From Tharpella sp964457755 (lineage in GTDB: Bacteria; Desulfobacterota; Anaeroferrophillalia; Anaeroferrophillales; Tharpellaceae): a stretch of 50,221 nucleotides of DNA. A program made the position numbers and the translations under genes. The notes below the pieces were generated by a model. The model saw nothing but the letters and a program-made list of their open reading frames with translations, ran no database searches and had not been told where the DNA came from. Below are positions 33,446-42,209 of this stretch, in pieces; the first letter of the stretch is position 1, and the number at the start of each line of letters is the position of its first letter. Location of the stretch: the NCBI GenBank assembly GCA_964457755.1, contig CAYWGC010000027.1, positions 1 through 50,221 of the forward strand, in the 5' to 3' direction.

Positions 33446-33728
33446 CCCGAAACCAATGCAATTACGCCTGCTTTTCCACTCAATTCACAATGTCATGCTG
33501 GCCGAAGAGCTACTGCTTAAAGTTGGCATCGAGATCGACATGATACCAGTTCCCAGAGAGATCAGCTCTGACTGCGGCATGTGCCTGGCCTGCCACAGTA
33601 AAGATCTCGATACGATCAGAACAAATTTTGCCAAAGCGCATTTCACCAGCAGCATAATGATCTACGAGAGTAAAACAGCAGACAAAACTTCTGCAGGCAA
33701 CTGCAAACTCATCTTGACCATACCGTAA
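33438..33728 (+). CDS. DUF3343 protein, putative Se/S carrier
   Basis: 96-residue small protein of the DUF3343 family, described as putative Se/S carrier-like. It has the family pattern: hydrophobic LLFHSIHNVMLAEELL start, then VPREISSDCG with the conserved cysteine C46. It continues C-G-M-C-L-A-C, giving two more cysteines (C49, C52) in a C-x2-C-x2-C row. I start at the GTG 5 bases after GGAGG; this overlaps the desulfurase by 8 bp. The frame is open further upstream inside that gene. The tail ends 9 bp from the stop of the converging SPOR gene. Confidence 0.85.
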   Translation: MTNPKPMQLRLLFHSIHNVMLAEELLLKVGIEIDMIPVPREISSDCGMCLACHSKDLDTIRTNFAKAHFTSSIMIYESKTADKTSAGNCKLILTIP

Positions 33729-33737
33729 CAGTTACCA

Positions 33738-35186
33738 TTATTTCGTAACTTTTCTGACCAGACTATCCTCCTTGGGAAAAACTTCAGCGATTTTTGCCTG
33801 TACCGCTTTTGCATCTTCTCTAGTAGCTCCACCAGAAACCATGACCCTCTGCCAAACCCCTTTCCCCTTAAGATCAACCACCGCTATATAGGCTGAAAAA
33901 CCCTTTTTCTGGAGCCGTGCAAGCTGACGAGACGCTCGTTTCTCACTTTTGAACGATCCAACATGCACCACATAGGAACTCTTCAAAGATACTCCCGCAT
34001 CACCCGGAGAGTCCGCCGGGACTGTCTTAGAAACGACCGCAACGCCTGCCGCTGCCCCTTCATGACGCACCAATGCGGCCGTCGACAGCCCTGTTTTTTT
34101 CCTTTTATCAGCTTTTACAGAATTCTTTTGATTTGCATTTTTTGCTGAATCTGAGATCTTCTCTTTGACTCTTTCCGCAACTGGAATCAAGGTTTCGGAT
34201 TTACCTACAGAAGCGGTCACTTTTTGCTCAGGGCCTGAAACATTTAGACTCTGAGCCACAGACTGCGCCCCGACAACTGCTGTTGGTTTAGAGCTTTTCA
34301 CAACTTCTTGAGCTTTAACATTAACAATTTCATCCGATTTTGCGACAGAAACCGGAGCCTCAACCTTTAGCTTACTTGAAACTTCCTTAACTGAAGAAGG
34401 AGCTGCCGAGTCTCCAGGCTCAACGACCTCAACCTTTTCCGCAACCGGTTTGGGAGGCACAATTTCAGGGGTTGCTTTAACCGACTCCACCTGTGATGGC
34501 GGCTTCACAACATCGACACTCGGTTTTTCTGCAAGGCTCTGAAAGTAAAACCATGAAGCTCCACCAGCACCAAGCGCGACAAGCAACAGAAACAACCATA
34601 GTGAGTTATTTTTCCGTGGCCCTGAAACCACGCTCACAGGAGCATCGGGAAATGATTCAGGTTTAACCGGGCCCAAATCATTCTTGCCCAGATTCAACTC
34701 TTCCTTCATGCCAACCTTTTGATCTTCGTCATCAATAATGAGTGCTTCAGCCAGAACGCCTTCCAGATCTACATCAACATCATCATTATCTAAAAGATCC
34801 AACTCATCCTCCATTCCGCCGGTTTCACCTACTTCATCAAGCGTGAAAGCTTCAGCGAAAACCCCTTCCAGATCAGCATCGATATCCTCATCCTGCCACA
34901 TCTTGGCGAGAACCTTCATGTCATCACTTTCAGCTTCAGAATCCTTTTCTAAAGCTTGCAAACCAAGATTTTCAGGATTAAAATCGAAATCCTCATCAAT
35001 CTTCTCATAAGCAATAAATTTGTCGCCAACCTTAATCTCAGGAGTCTCAGCCTCTACCTTACCAGCTGGCACACCATCAAGATAAACTGATTCATTTTTT
35101 GTCTCAGACTGGAGCGGTCCTTGACACACAGGACAAACTTCAACACTATCATCAGCAACCCGCAATTTACATTCAGAGCAATACAT
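33738..35186 (-). CDS. SPOR-domain membrane protein with N-terminal zinc ribbon
   Basis: 482 residues. N-terminal zinc ribbon C3-x2-C6 ... C18-x2-C21; acidic region with two tandem 35-residue repeats (101-135 and 136-170); one membrane helix (195-215); a long proline/valine/lysine-rich linker (220-400); and a C-terminal SPOR domain (YVVHVGSFKSEKRASRQL onward, about 405-480). SPOR domains bind denuded peptidoglycan at the septum, so the C-terminus is periplasmic and the ribbon cytoplasmic. The combination suggests an envelope or division protein with a cytoplasmic interaction head. No closer assignment is possible. It diverges from lon. Confidence 0.88.
   Translation of the reverse strand: MYCSECKLRVADDSVEVCPVCQGPLQSETKNESVYLDGVPAGKVEAETPEIKVGDKFIAYEKIDEDFDFNPENLGLQALEKDSEAESDDMKVLAKMWQDEDIDADLEGVFAEAFTLDEVGETGGMEDELDLLDNDDVDVDLEGVLAEALIIDDEDQKVGMKEELNLGKNDLGPVKPESFPDAPVSVVSGPRKNNSLWLFLLLVALGAGGASWFYFQSLAEKPSVDVVKPPSQVESVKATPEIVPPKPVAEKVEVVEPGDSAAPSSVKEVSSKLKVEAPVSVAKSDEIVNVKAQEVVKSSKPTAVVGAQSVAQSLNVSGPEQKVTASVGKSETLIPVAERVKEKISDSAKNANQKNSVKADKRKKTGLSTAALVRHEGAAAGVAVVSKTVPADSPGDAGVSLKSSYVVHVGSFKSEKRASRQLARLQKKGFSAYIAVVDLKGKGVWQRVMVSGGATREDAKAVQAKIAEVFPKEDSLVRKVTK
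34677..34886 (-). repeat. two in-frame 105-bp repeats inside the SPOR protein gene
   Basis: They encode two 35-residue acidic units. Shared positions include D-x-D-x-D-L-E-G-V-x-A-E-A at the start, then G-M-x-x-E-L-x-L and N-D at the end. The DNA copies have diverged, so the duplication is not recent and is likely kept by selection on the protein. Confidence 0.85.
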
Positions 35187-35303
35187 TTAACAACCCTCTT
35201 TAGGCCAAGAACATAACAGAAACCATCTCCAGCTGAACTTTTTATAACATAAACCTTAATGAAATATATACTTTTTTCCGATCACAGCAATATCGCTCTG
35301 TGC

Positions 35304-35332
35304 TTGACAAAAACCTCTCGGCACCCTACATT
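35304..35332 (+). promoter_or_regulatory. candidate promoter of lon
   Basis: TTGACA (35304-35309), 17-bp spacer, TACATT (35327-35332): a perfect -35 and a 4/6 -10 for the housekeeping factor, about 65 bp before the lon start. Overlapping CTTGACA and CCCTACAT partly resemble heat-shock sigma-32 elements, which would suit lon, but the match is incomplete. Confidence 0.5.
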
Positions 35333-35398
35333 CTCAAATAACTGCATAAACACGATCTTAAACTATCAACTTCAACACCAGCTGAGGCAAATATTCCT

Positions 35399-37762
35399 GT
35401 GAGTTCAAACCAAGCCCAACTACTTCCTGACCGCCTGCCGCTTCTAGCTCTTCACAACATCGTCATCTTTCCAATGCTGGCAGTCAGCATCACTGCCAGA
35501 CGCCGTGAAGATATTGAGCTCTTACTCGGTTGTCATGAAAAAAATGAACTTGTCGCAATTGCCAACCAACGTCGTGCTGGAACCTTACCCTTGACCTACG
35601 AAAGCATCCATCCGGTCGGCACCGCCTGCCGGGTAAGTCAAGCAAAACTCAATAACAACGCCCATCTCGAAGCCATACTCGAAGGCGTCTGCCGCATATC
35701 ATTTTTACGACTGCTTGATAGCGGTACCCAAACCCAAGCCTTAATTGCCGGCTATCAAGAGAGAAGCCAAAACGCCGACAGCGCCACTCAGATGCTCATG
35801 GAGAGTTCCTTAACCCTACTTAAAGCCTGCTGCGCTGCCGGACAGCCGTTGCCGGAGGCGACAACCGTCCTCCTTGACCACATCAACAATCCGGGCCATC
35901 TTGCTGATCTTATCATCATCTATCTACAACCAGACACATCTATCCAGCAGCAGGCACTATCCCTGAGCAACCCCAGGGATCGCCTCAAATTGGTGCATCA
36001 TCTCCTTTATGAGAGTCAAAAAAAAATAAACAGTGGAGAGACCCCAAAACAGCCGGACACATCTCGCTGGCCGCGCCAAAGTGGAGCCCGCAGCGACAAC
36101 GACAACGAAGAGCTCAATGAACTCAGAAAAAAGATCGAAGAACTTCAGGTCAGTGATCAGGTTCACAAAACCATCACAAAAGAGCTCGGCCGCCTGGAGC
36201 GCATGAACCCGGCCTCCCCCGACTACCATAACATCCTCCATTATATCGAATATGTCTCGGAACTGCCCTGGCAGGATGAAACGACGGAAAACCTTGACCT
36301 TAATAGAGCCGAAAAGATTCTCAATGAAGATCATTATGGCCTCGACAAAATCAAGGAAAGAATCCTCGAACATCTCGCAGTACGCCAACTTAACAAGGAT
36401 ATGAAGGGCCCCATAATCTGTCTGGTGGGGCCGCCTGGAGTCGGCAAAACCTCACTTGGTAAATCGATTGCCCGCGCCATGAAGAGAGATTTCATCCGCC
36501 TCTCATTGGGCGGAGTCCATGATGAGGCTGAGATCAGGGGCCATCGCCGAACTTATTTAGGCGCTATGCCGGGTAAGATTATTCAGGAGATCAAACGGGC
36601 GGGTAGCCGTAATCCGGTTTTCATGCTTGACGAAATTGACAAACTGGGACGTGACTTTCACGGCGATCCAGCCTCGGCCCTGCTTGAAGTGATGGACCCC
36701 GAGCAGAACGACACTTTTGTCGACCACTACCTCAACCTGCCTTTCGATCTCAGTCGGGTGCTCTTTATTGCCACCGCCAACCAGAGTGATCCGATTCCAG
36801 CCCCACTCCTGGATCGGATGGAGATTATCACTTTGCCCGGCTACAGCGAAGAGGAGAAAAAGAGTATCGCCTGCCGCTATCTGCTTGATCGACAGCGGGA
36901 AAATCACGGCCTGAAAGATGAGAGAATAGTTTTTACAGATGAAGCTTTAGACGAGATCATCGATCACTATACTCGTGAATCAGGGGTCAGGAATCTCGAA
37001 AAAATGATCGGCAAAATAATGCGTAAATGCGCTCGCGACAAGGTCGCTGGTAAGCCCCTGCCGAAATCGATCACAAGTCGGGTTCTACCGGAACTTTTAG
37101 GCCCGACTCGGCATCACAAGGAGCTCGCCGCTGCCAGCAGCCGGATCGGCATCGTCACCGGCCTCGCCTGGACCTCTAGCGGTGGCGACATCCTCTTTAT
37201 AGAAGCGGCCTTAATGGAGAGCCAAAAAGGCGAAAATCTGACCTTGACCGGATCTCTGGGAGAGGTCATGAAGGAGTCTGCGCAAACCGCTTTAAGCTAT
37301 CTGCGCAGCCTCAGCCTGACCTATGGGATAGAGGGGGATTTTTTTGAGAAGCACCTGATCCACATCCATATACCATCGGGCGCAATCCCAAAAGATGGTC
37401 CTTCAGCCGGTCTGGCCATCTTTTTAACCCTGCTCTCTTTAGCCAGCGGCCAAAGCGCTGAGCATAAAGTTGCGATAACCGGGGAGATCTCACTTTCCGG
37501 TCGCATCCTGGCGGTAGGCGGCATCAAAGAAAAAGTCCTGGCCGCACGCCGCGCCGGAATCAAAAAAATTGTCCTCCCAAAAGAGAACCTAAAAAACCTG
37601 GAAGAGCTGCCCCTTGCCACCAGAAATGAGATGGAGTTTTTCGGGATAGAAACTATCGATGAAGCCATTCCACTGGTTATCCCGAACTTGAATCGGGCAG
37701 CACCAGCAAGATGCCAACCTCAGCAAAACCAAACATTTCAAGTGTCAGCAAAAACAAATTAA
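35399..37762 (+). CDS. lon: ATP-dependent protease Lon
   Basis: 787 residues. LON N-domain (about 12-205), linker and coiled coil (230-270), AAA+ with Walker A GPPGVGKT (344-351), Walker B FMLDEID, and EIRGHRRTYLGAMPG. The protease domain has catalytic S669 in PKDGPSAGLA and K712 in GGIKEKVLAA, matching S679/K722 of E. coli. Lon degrades misfolded and some regulatory proteins. The start is GTG with GAGG 11 bases upstream, rather distant, so the start is slightly uncertain. A terminator lies about 60 bp after the stop. Confidence 0.97.
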   Translation: MSSNQAQLLPDRLPLLALHNIVIFPMLAVSITARRREDIELLLGCHEKNELVAIANQRRAGTLPLTYESIHPVGTACRVSQAKLNNNAHLEAILEGVCRISFLRLLDSGTQTQALIAGYQERSQNADSATQMLMESSLTLLKACCAAGQPLPEATTVLLDHINNPGHLADLIIIYLQPDTSIQQQALSLSNPRDRLKLVHHLLYESQKKINSGETPKQPDTSRWPRQSGARSDNDNEELNELRKKIEELQVSDQVHKTITKELGRLERMNPASPDYHNILHYIEYVSELPWQDETTENLDLNRAEKILNEDHYGLDKIKERILEHLAVRQLNKDMKGPIICLVGPPGVGKTSLGKSIARAMKRDFIRLSLGGVHDEAEIRGHRRTYLGAMPGKIIQEIKRAGSRNPVFMLDEIDKLGRDFHGDPASALLEVMDPEQNDTFVDHYLNLPFDLSRVLFIATANQSDPIPAPLLDRMEIITLPGYSEEEKKSIACRYLLDRQRENHGLKDERIVFTDEALDEIIDHYTRESGVRNLEKMIGKIMRKCARDKVAGKPLPKSITSRVLPELLGPTRHHKELAAASSRIGIVTGLAWTSSGGDILFIEAALMESQKGENLTLTGSLGEVMKESAQTALSYLRSLSLTYGIEGDFFEKHLIHIHIPSGAIPKDGPSAGLAIFLTLLSLASGQSAEHKVAITGEISLSGRILAVGGIKEKVLAARRAGIKKIVLPKENLKNLEELPLATRNEMEFFGIETIDEAIPLVIPNLNRAAPARCQPQQNQTFQVSAKTN

Positions 37763-37821
37763 ACGACCTTGAAATACAGACCATCTTATCATTTACAGCG
37801 ATTAAAACCATTAGCGAAAAA

Positions 37822-37852
37822 ACAAAAACCCGGTTTGTCACCGGGTTTTTGT
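37822..37852 (+). terminator. intrinsic terminator after lon
   Basis: 12-bp perfect stem ACAAAAACCCGG / CCGGGTTTTTGT with loop TTTGTCA; the T-run inside the 3' arm serves as U-tract. The mirror A-run allows use on the minus strand also, where the gene starting at 38303 ends 74 bp away. Confidence 0.88.
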
Positions 37853-37925
37853 TTTGGTTATTGGTTGTTTTAGCCTCCACGATTTTGCCACATGACGGTT
37901 AGCGGTGGGCTAAAAAACCAAATTT

Positions 37926-38303
37926 TTATCCTTCTTTGAGCCAAATGATATTATCCATATGATCGATTTTAAGGCTTTCACGGTTGCCTTTTTCGTAGAC
38001 AAATTTAAGCTTGAACCTGGTTTCCTGAAAATTTTCGTATTCTATTTTGTAGTGGGTGCTGGAGCCTTTGACGTCTTGTGTAACCCGCCTGATAAAATAT
38101 ATGTCGCAGTTGCTGCCACCGGTGCCGATAATCAGGTTTTCATCCTGGAAATTTAAATACCGATCTTCGTAACCAACCGCATCGGCCACCCACTTTCCGA
38201 GGAGGTTCACCGGAATAGCGGCAGGGCCCCGATTGGCCATGCTAAACCATACAATAACAAGCGCAAACAAAACTAGCAGGAGAGCAACGGATATTTTTTT
38301 CAT
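37926..38303 (-). CDS. membrane-anchored small protein of unknown function
   Basis: 125 residues: uncleaved or signal helix (ISVALLLVLFALVIVWFSM, 4-22) then a beta-rich domain of about 100 residues with YLNFQDENLIIGTGGSNCD and a single cysteine, ending in KIDHMDNIIWLKEG. The pattern of short strands resembles lipocalin-like or META-like lone domains, but I do not recognise a family. The ATG overlaps the stop of the HD-GYP gene by four bases, so the two are co-translated, and it may act with it at the membrane. Confidence 0.75.
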   Translation of the reverse strand: MKKISVALLLVLFALVIVWFSMANRGPAAIPVNLLGKWVADAVGYEDRYLNFQDENLIIGTGGSNCDIYFIRRVTQDVKGSSTHYKIEYENFQETRFKLKFVYEKGNRESLKIDHMDNIIWLKEG

Positions 38304-39940
38304 GACACTTCCAGTGAACAGTTTTTTAATTTTAATTGCAGAAAGTCTACTTTCATAAAAGCCTTGACAACTTCAGGGTCAAAACTTGAACCAGATTGTT
38401 CAGTGATGATTGTTATAACTTGGTCATGGAGCATACCTTTACGATAAGGTCGGTCGTAAGTGCAGGCATCATAGACATCGGCAACGGCGAGAATCCGGGC
38501 ATCGAGGGAAATATCATACCCTTTTTTGCCGAACGGATAGCCTTTGCCGTCGAAACGTTCATGGTGTTCAATAATGGCGGGGATATAACATTCATAGGCC
38601 TTGATCGGCTCAATAATCCGGGCTCCGATTTCGGGATGAGTCCGAATCTGGGAGAATTCCTCATCACTTAACTGGGAAGATTTGTCCAGAACATCGACCG
38701 GAATACCGATCTTTCCGAGATCATGTAAGAGGCCTGCCCTCTTGATATTATCAATTTGATCAGGCGGCAATTGCATAATCATGGCAACTGCCAAAGCCAG
38801 GTTGCTGACCCTTATCGAGTGACCGGCCGTCCAGGGTGATTTGGCATCAACCATGCGAGACAAAGCCATCAGTGCCCCCCAGCTCATTTCCTGCAGGGCA
38901 TTAAATTGCAACTCCAACTCGCCTGACATCTGGTTGAAAGCGTGGGCCAGATCACTGAACTCATCCTGACCGCTGCTTTCTACCCGATAACCAAAGTTGC
39001 GCTCGACAATCTGACGGGTTCCCTCTTGCAGCTTTTCCAAAGGGATCAGGCTTTTTTGAATGAACTTGAGGGAAAAAAGTAATATCAGGAGAAAGGCGGC
39101 GATGGCGCTCAAAATAAAAACATACAGAAAAACTTTTACCGGCCTGAAAACTTCTTGACGAGACCGGTTAAGTAGAACAAACCATGATGAACCATCAAAA
39201 TGTCCTTCCAGAAACATCGAAAGGTATTGAAAAATGTTGCTCTGATCGCCGATAGCAGCGGTCATGGTTCCGGAACGTTGCTGGCCGAGAGCGGAAATGT
39301 CCGGAACATCGGGCAGGGTGGAGAAAACAATTTGTCGGTTTTGATCAATAATCGTAATCTGGGTCACTGCCGGTAACATGTCAACAAACTTATCGTTAAA
39401 AAGAATGTCACTGTTGACCTGGCCCAAAAACCTTCCCCCACCATGATTCCGCCGACCTGAAACCAGTAGAAAGATTTCAATACCTTTGTTTGCTTTCAGC
39501 TTTAAAACAATCGTGGTTCTGGCTGAATCAGGATGAGCAAACAGCTCCTCTACAGCATCAGCTTGCAGTTCGGTTTTTCCTTTTATAATGATTGGTTGAG
39601 AATACTCCTGAGAAAAAAAGATTGCCTTGAAACGGTTATTGGTTTCGTTGTTGATGGCAAGAGCATTTAATCCACGATCGCCAATTGCTTGAGTTTGATC
39701 CCAGGAAGCGGCCACACTCAGCAGATCTTTTTCGAGCGCCAATAGCTGTCCGTGAAGGATCATAGCCTGGATCTCGCAACTTTGCTTGAGCTCAGTCAGG
39801 CACTGTTTTCTGAGCTGGGTGACTACCTGTTTAAAAGAAAAGAGGGAGATGCCCGTCAGAGGGAGCAGGGCGGAGATGAAAAACATAAAGAAAATGCGCC
39901 GCCCTAAACGACTTGAGAAGAACCGATTCACAAAAATCAT
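38300..39940 (-). CDS. membrane HD-GYP domain protein (Cache-HAMP-HD-GYP)
   Basis: About 546 residues. Membrane helix near 18-38, periplasmic Cache-like sensor (about 40-270), second helix (271-297), HAMP (298-350) and HD-GYP (about 355-540). Residue numbers count from an alternative TTG three codons upstream. Catalytic motifs are intact: HD at 409-410 in LLHDLGKIGIP, HPEIG at 438, HHE at 462-464 and DGKGYP at 467-472. It should hydrolyse cyclic di-GMP under an external signal. No clear ribosome site supports either start; I prefer the ATG. Confidence 0.92.
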   Translation of the reverse strand: MIFVNRFFSSRLGRRIFFMFFISALLPLTGISLFSFKQVVTQLRKQCLTELKQSCEIQAMILHGQLLALEKDLLSVAASWDQTQAIGDRGLNALAINNETNNRFKAIFFSQEYSQPIIIKGKTELQADAVEELFAHPDSARTTIVLKLKANKGIEIFLLVSGRRNHGGGRFLGQVNSDILFNDKFVDMLPAVTQITIIDQNRQIVFSTLPDVPDISALGQQRSGTMTAAIGDQSNIFQYLSMFLEGHFDGSSWFVLLNRSRQEVFRPVKVFLYVFILSAIAAFLLILLFSLKFIQKSLIPLEKLQEGTRQIVERNFGYRVESSGQDEFSDLAHAFNQMSGELELQFNALQEMSWGALMALSRMVDAKSPWTAGHSIRVSNLALAVAMIMQLPPDQIDNIKRAGLLHDLGKIGIPVDVLDKSSQLSDEEFSQIRTHPEIGARIIEPIKAYECYIPAIIEHHERFDGKGYPFGKKGYDISLDARILAVADVYDACTYDRPYRKGMLHDQVITIITEQSGSSFDPEVVKAFMKVDFLQLKLKNCSLEVS

Positions 39941-39964
39941 TACAGACAAAGAAAGTGGAAAAGT

Positions 39965-40489
39965 TTAGAGATCAGAAACGATCCCGAAGTAGGTCCCATT
40001 ATAAGCCCGGACGATATCATCCCGGGCCTCAGCGGCGGTAAACGGCGTCGCACTCAGACCGTCAGGGCCCTTACTGTAGAGGTCAAAATCGTTATTAACC
40101 GGATTATTCCAGAGGTTTTTTCGCTGCTTGCCGCCAATACTAGGAAGAGGGTTATCCTCAACCCAGAGATATTGGTAAGGTACATCCCAGGGGTCAAGAG
40201 TACTACCAAATCCGACCAGAGCCAGATCACTGGGATAGACATGATTTGACAAACGAAAATCCTCTATGGCAAGAGCCATCACGCCCAGCATAGCGATTGC
40301 CTTGGTAGTTTTGCAACTTTCGATATAGGATTTGTAGGACGGTATGGCAACCGCGGCCAGAATGACAACCAGAGCAACCACAATCATAAGTTCAACCAGA
40401 GAGAAGCCTAGAACTTGTGAGTTGTAACTTTGCCGTATTGGGCTGGAGCTCAGCATGCTTGATGAGGTTGTTTTTTTGAGACCTGGCAT
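39965..40489 (-). CDS. type II secretion GspG-like pseudopilin
   Basis: 174 residues with a prepilin signature: cleavage site G28-F29 followed by SLVELMIVV, with the glutamate at +5 (E33), then the hydrophobic helix to about 50. The C-terminal part has LDPWDVPYQYLWVE and DFDLYSKGPDG, the major-pseudopilin (GspG) pattern that binds calcium. The leader of 28 residues is long; an internal Met at 12 may be the true start. No other secretion or pilus genes are near, so it is an orphan pseudopilin. It follows no clear ribosome site. Confidence 0.85.
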   Translation of the reverse strand: MPGLKKTTSSSMLSSSPIRQSYNSQVLGFSLVELMIVVALVVILAAVAIPSYKSYIESCKTTKAIAMLGVMALAIEDFRLSNHVYPSDLALVGFGSTLDPWDVPYQYLWVEDNPLPSIGGKQRKNLWNNPVNNDFDLYSKGPDGLSATPFTAAEARDDIVRAYNGTYFGIVSDL

Positions 40490-40630
40490 AAATCACATAT
40501 GGTATTTAAAAAAATTTCTTACATATACAATATATACCCATACACTTATACGGGAGAAAAAATCAACGACTATTTATAAACTGAAAAAGACAACATAGTC
40601 ATTGATTTCACAAAGCAATAAAGTTTGGCT

Positions 40631-42190
40631 TTACAACGCTGTCACAAAAGCATAAATCTGCTCGACCAGGTCCTGACTGGTATCGATCTCTAACCAGGAG
40701 ATTAATTCCAGCTCTTCCTGGGCCGGAGGTTCAAAGCGCTGACGCCGGGCAATCTCAATATCGGCATCGGAAACATCAACACCATCAACCTCACGTTTTT
40801 TCAAGTTTTCCACCAAAACCGGCCATGGCGCCCGGCAGACAACTAACCTGACCGGGACCTCAGTACTCTTGGCCACCTCATAAATAAGCTTGCGATCAGC
40901 GGCTTTAAGACTGCTGGCATCAACGATCACCGGTTGCCCGGCAGCAACTTCTGCCGCCGCCTGTTCAGCCAAGATTTGATAGGTCTTAGAGGTCTTATCA
41001 CGACTATAAATACCCTCACCAAATGGGGCCGCTGCCTTCTGCCCGCCAAGACCATGCAGCTCTTTACGCACGACATCTGAGCGCAACCACTTAATTCCCC
41101 ATAAATTTGACATCGCCCGAGCCAGATAACTTTTGCCACTACCGCTAACTCCGGCCAAAAGGATAATACCCTCAGGCGGTTTACTGGCATAAACCGTTGC
41201 CAGACGAAAATAGCGCGCCGCTCGCGTGCGGGCCTGTTCTCGACCCTCTAACCCCAAAGCCTCATCCGCACTTAAAAAACTTAAGACCTTGCCGCGGACA
41301 TAAGCCCGGTAACACTTATAGAAAAACAACAACTCGGGCTCATAGAGAGACCCTAGACGGTTAGCACAACTCTCGATAAAATAGGCGGCATAATCGAAAC
41401 GATTATGCTCCTCCAGATCCATCGCCAGAAAAGCGATATCGTTGACTACGTCAAGCCGGCGAAAACGCTGATTAAACTCAATGCAGTCATAAACCAACGG
41501 CGCCCCGGGAGGCAAACAGATATGCTCCATATGCAGATCGCCATGCCCTTCACGCACGGCTCCCTCTTTAACCCGGCGCACAAAAAGTTTGTGCCGGTCT
41601 TTAAGAAAATCCCGGCTGAAATCGATGATACGCTGATAGTCTCGGGCCAAAATCGTATCATTAACAAAACTTTTTGTCTGGGAAAAATTCTCTTCAACAT
41701 CAAAACGTACTTTTTCACGCGAACCAAAACGGCCGCTCTTAAAGACCTTGGCCTCCTCATAAAAAGTACCCAGCAAGGCTACCAACTCGTCGATTTGACT
41801 CTCTTTAAGGAGATCATCCTTTAAAAGCTGACGCATTAAAAAGGCCTCGGGCAAGCGCTGCATGACCACAGCGTAATCTTCAACCGTGCCTGCACCACCC
41901 AAAAAGTACCCCCCCTCACGCCGGACAACATTTTCAATACGAAGGTAGTAGTCTCCCCCCAGACGACGATTCAGACGAATCTCCTCCTGGCAATAAAAAC
42001 TCCGCTTGGCCAGGGTTGAAAAATCGAGAAAACCAAAATCAACCGGCTTTTTTATCTTATAGACATAGTCACCAGCCAAAAAAACCCATGAGGCATGGGT
42101 TTGAATAAGCTCAACTGATTCAGGTAGCGGATCGTAACGATTTACTTGCAAAAGATCCTCTACCATTGTCGGATATTGTCTATCACTCAT
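40631..42190 (-). CDS. fusion of APH-like kinase and P-loop ATPase/kinase
   Basis: 519 residues from the chosen start. The N-terminal half is aminoglycoside-phosphotransferase-like: YVYKIKKPVDFGFLDFS (nucleotide lysine), EGHGDLHMEHICL catalytic loop and YDCIEFN metal-binding D. The usual Asn five residues after the catalytic Asp is His here. The C-terminal half is a zeta-toxin/gluconate-kinase-like P-loop with GVSGSGKSYLARAM, WLRSDVVRKEL and VIVDASSLKAADR. This fusion is widespread but its substrate is unknown; drug resistance should not be assumed. I start at MSDRQYP, with AGGA nine bases upstream; the open frame runs further into purN. Confidence 0.85.
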   Translation of the reverse strand: MSDRQYPTMVEDLLQVNRYDPLPESVELIQTHASWVFLAGDYVYKIKKPVDFGFLDFSTLAKRSFYCQEEIRLNRRLGGDYYLRIENVVRREGGYFLGGAGTVEDYAVVMQRLPEAFLMRQLLKDDLLKESQIDELVALLGTFYEEAKVFKSGRFGSREKVRFDVEENFSQTKSFVNDTILARDYQRIIDFSRDFLKDRHKLFVRRVKEGAVREGHGDLHMEHICLPPGAPLVYDCIEFNQRFRRLDVVNDIAFLAMDLEEHNRFDYAAYFIESCANRLGSLYEPELLFFYKCYRAYVRGKVLSFLSADEALGLEGREQARTRAARYFRLATVYASKPPEGIILLAGVSGSGKSYLARAMSNLWGIKWLRSDVVRKELHGLGGQKAAAPFGEGIYSRDKTSKTYQILAEQAAAEVAAGQPVIVDASSLKAADRKLIYEVAKSTEVPVRLVVCRAPWPVLVENLKKREVDGVDVSDADIEIARRQRFEPPAQEELELISWLEIDTSQDLVEQIYAFVTAL

Positions 42191-42209
42191 AATAAATTTT
42201 CCTGTAAAA

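Noticed and set aside
40631..42190. Aminoglycoside resistance gene
   Set aside because: The APH-like half is part of a housekeeping-type fusion with a P-loop domain and an altered catalytic loop; resistance is unsupported.
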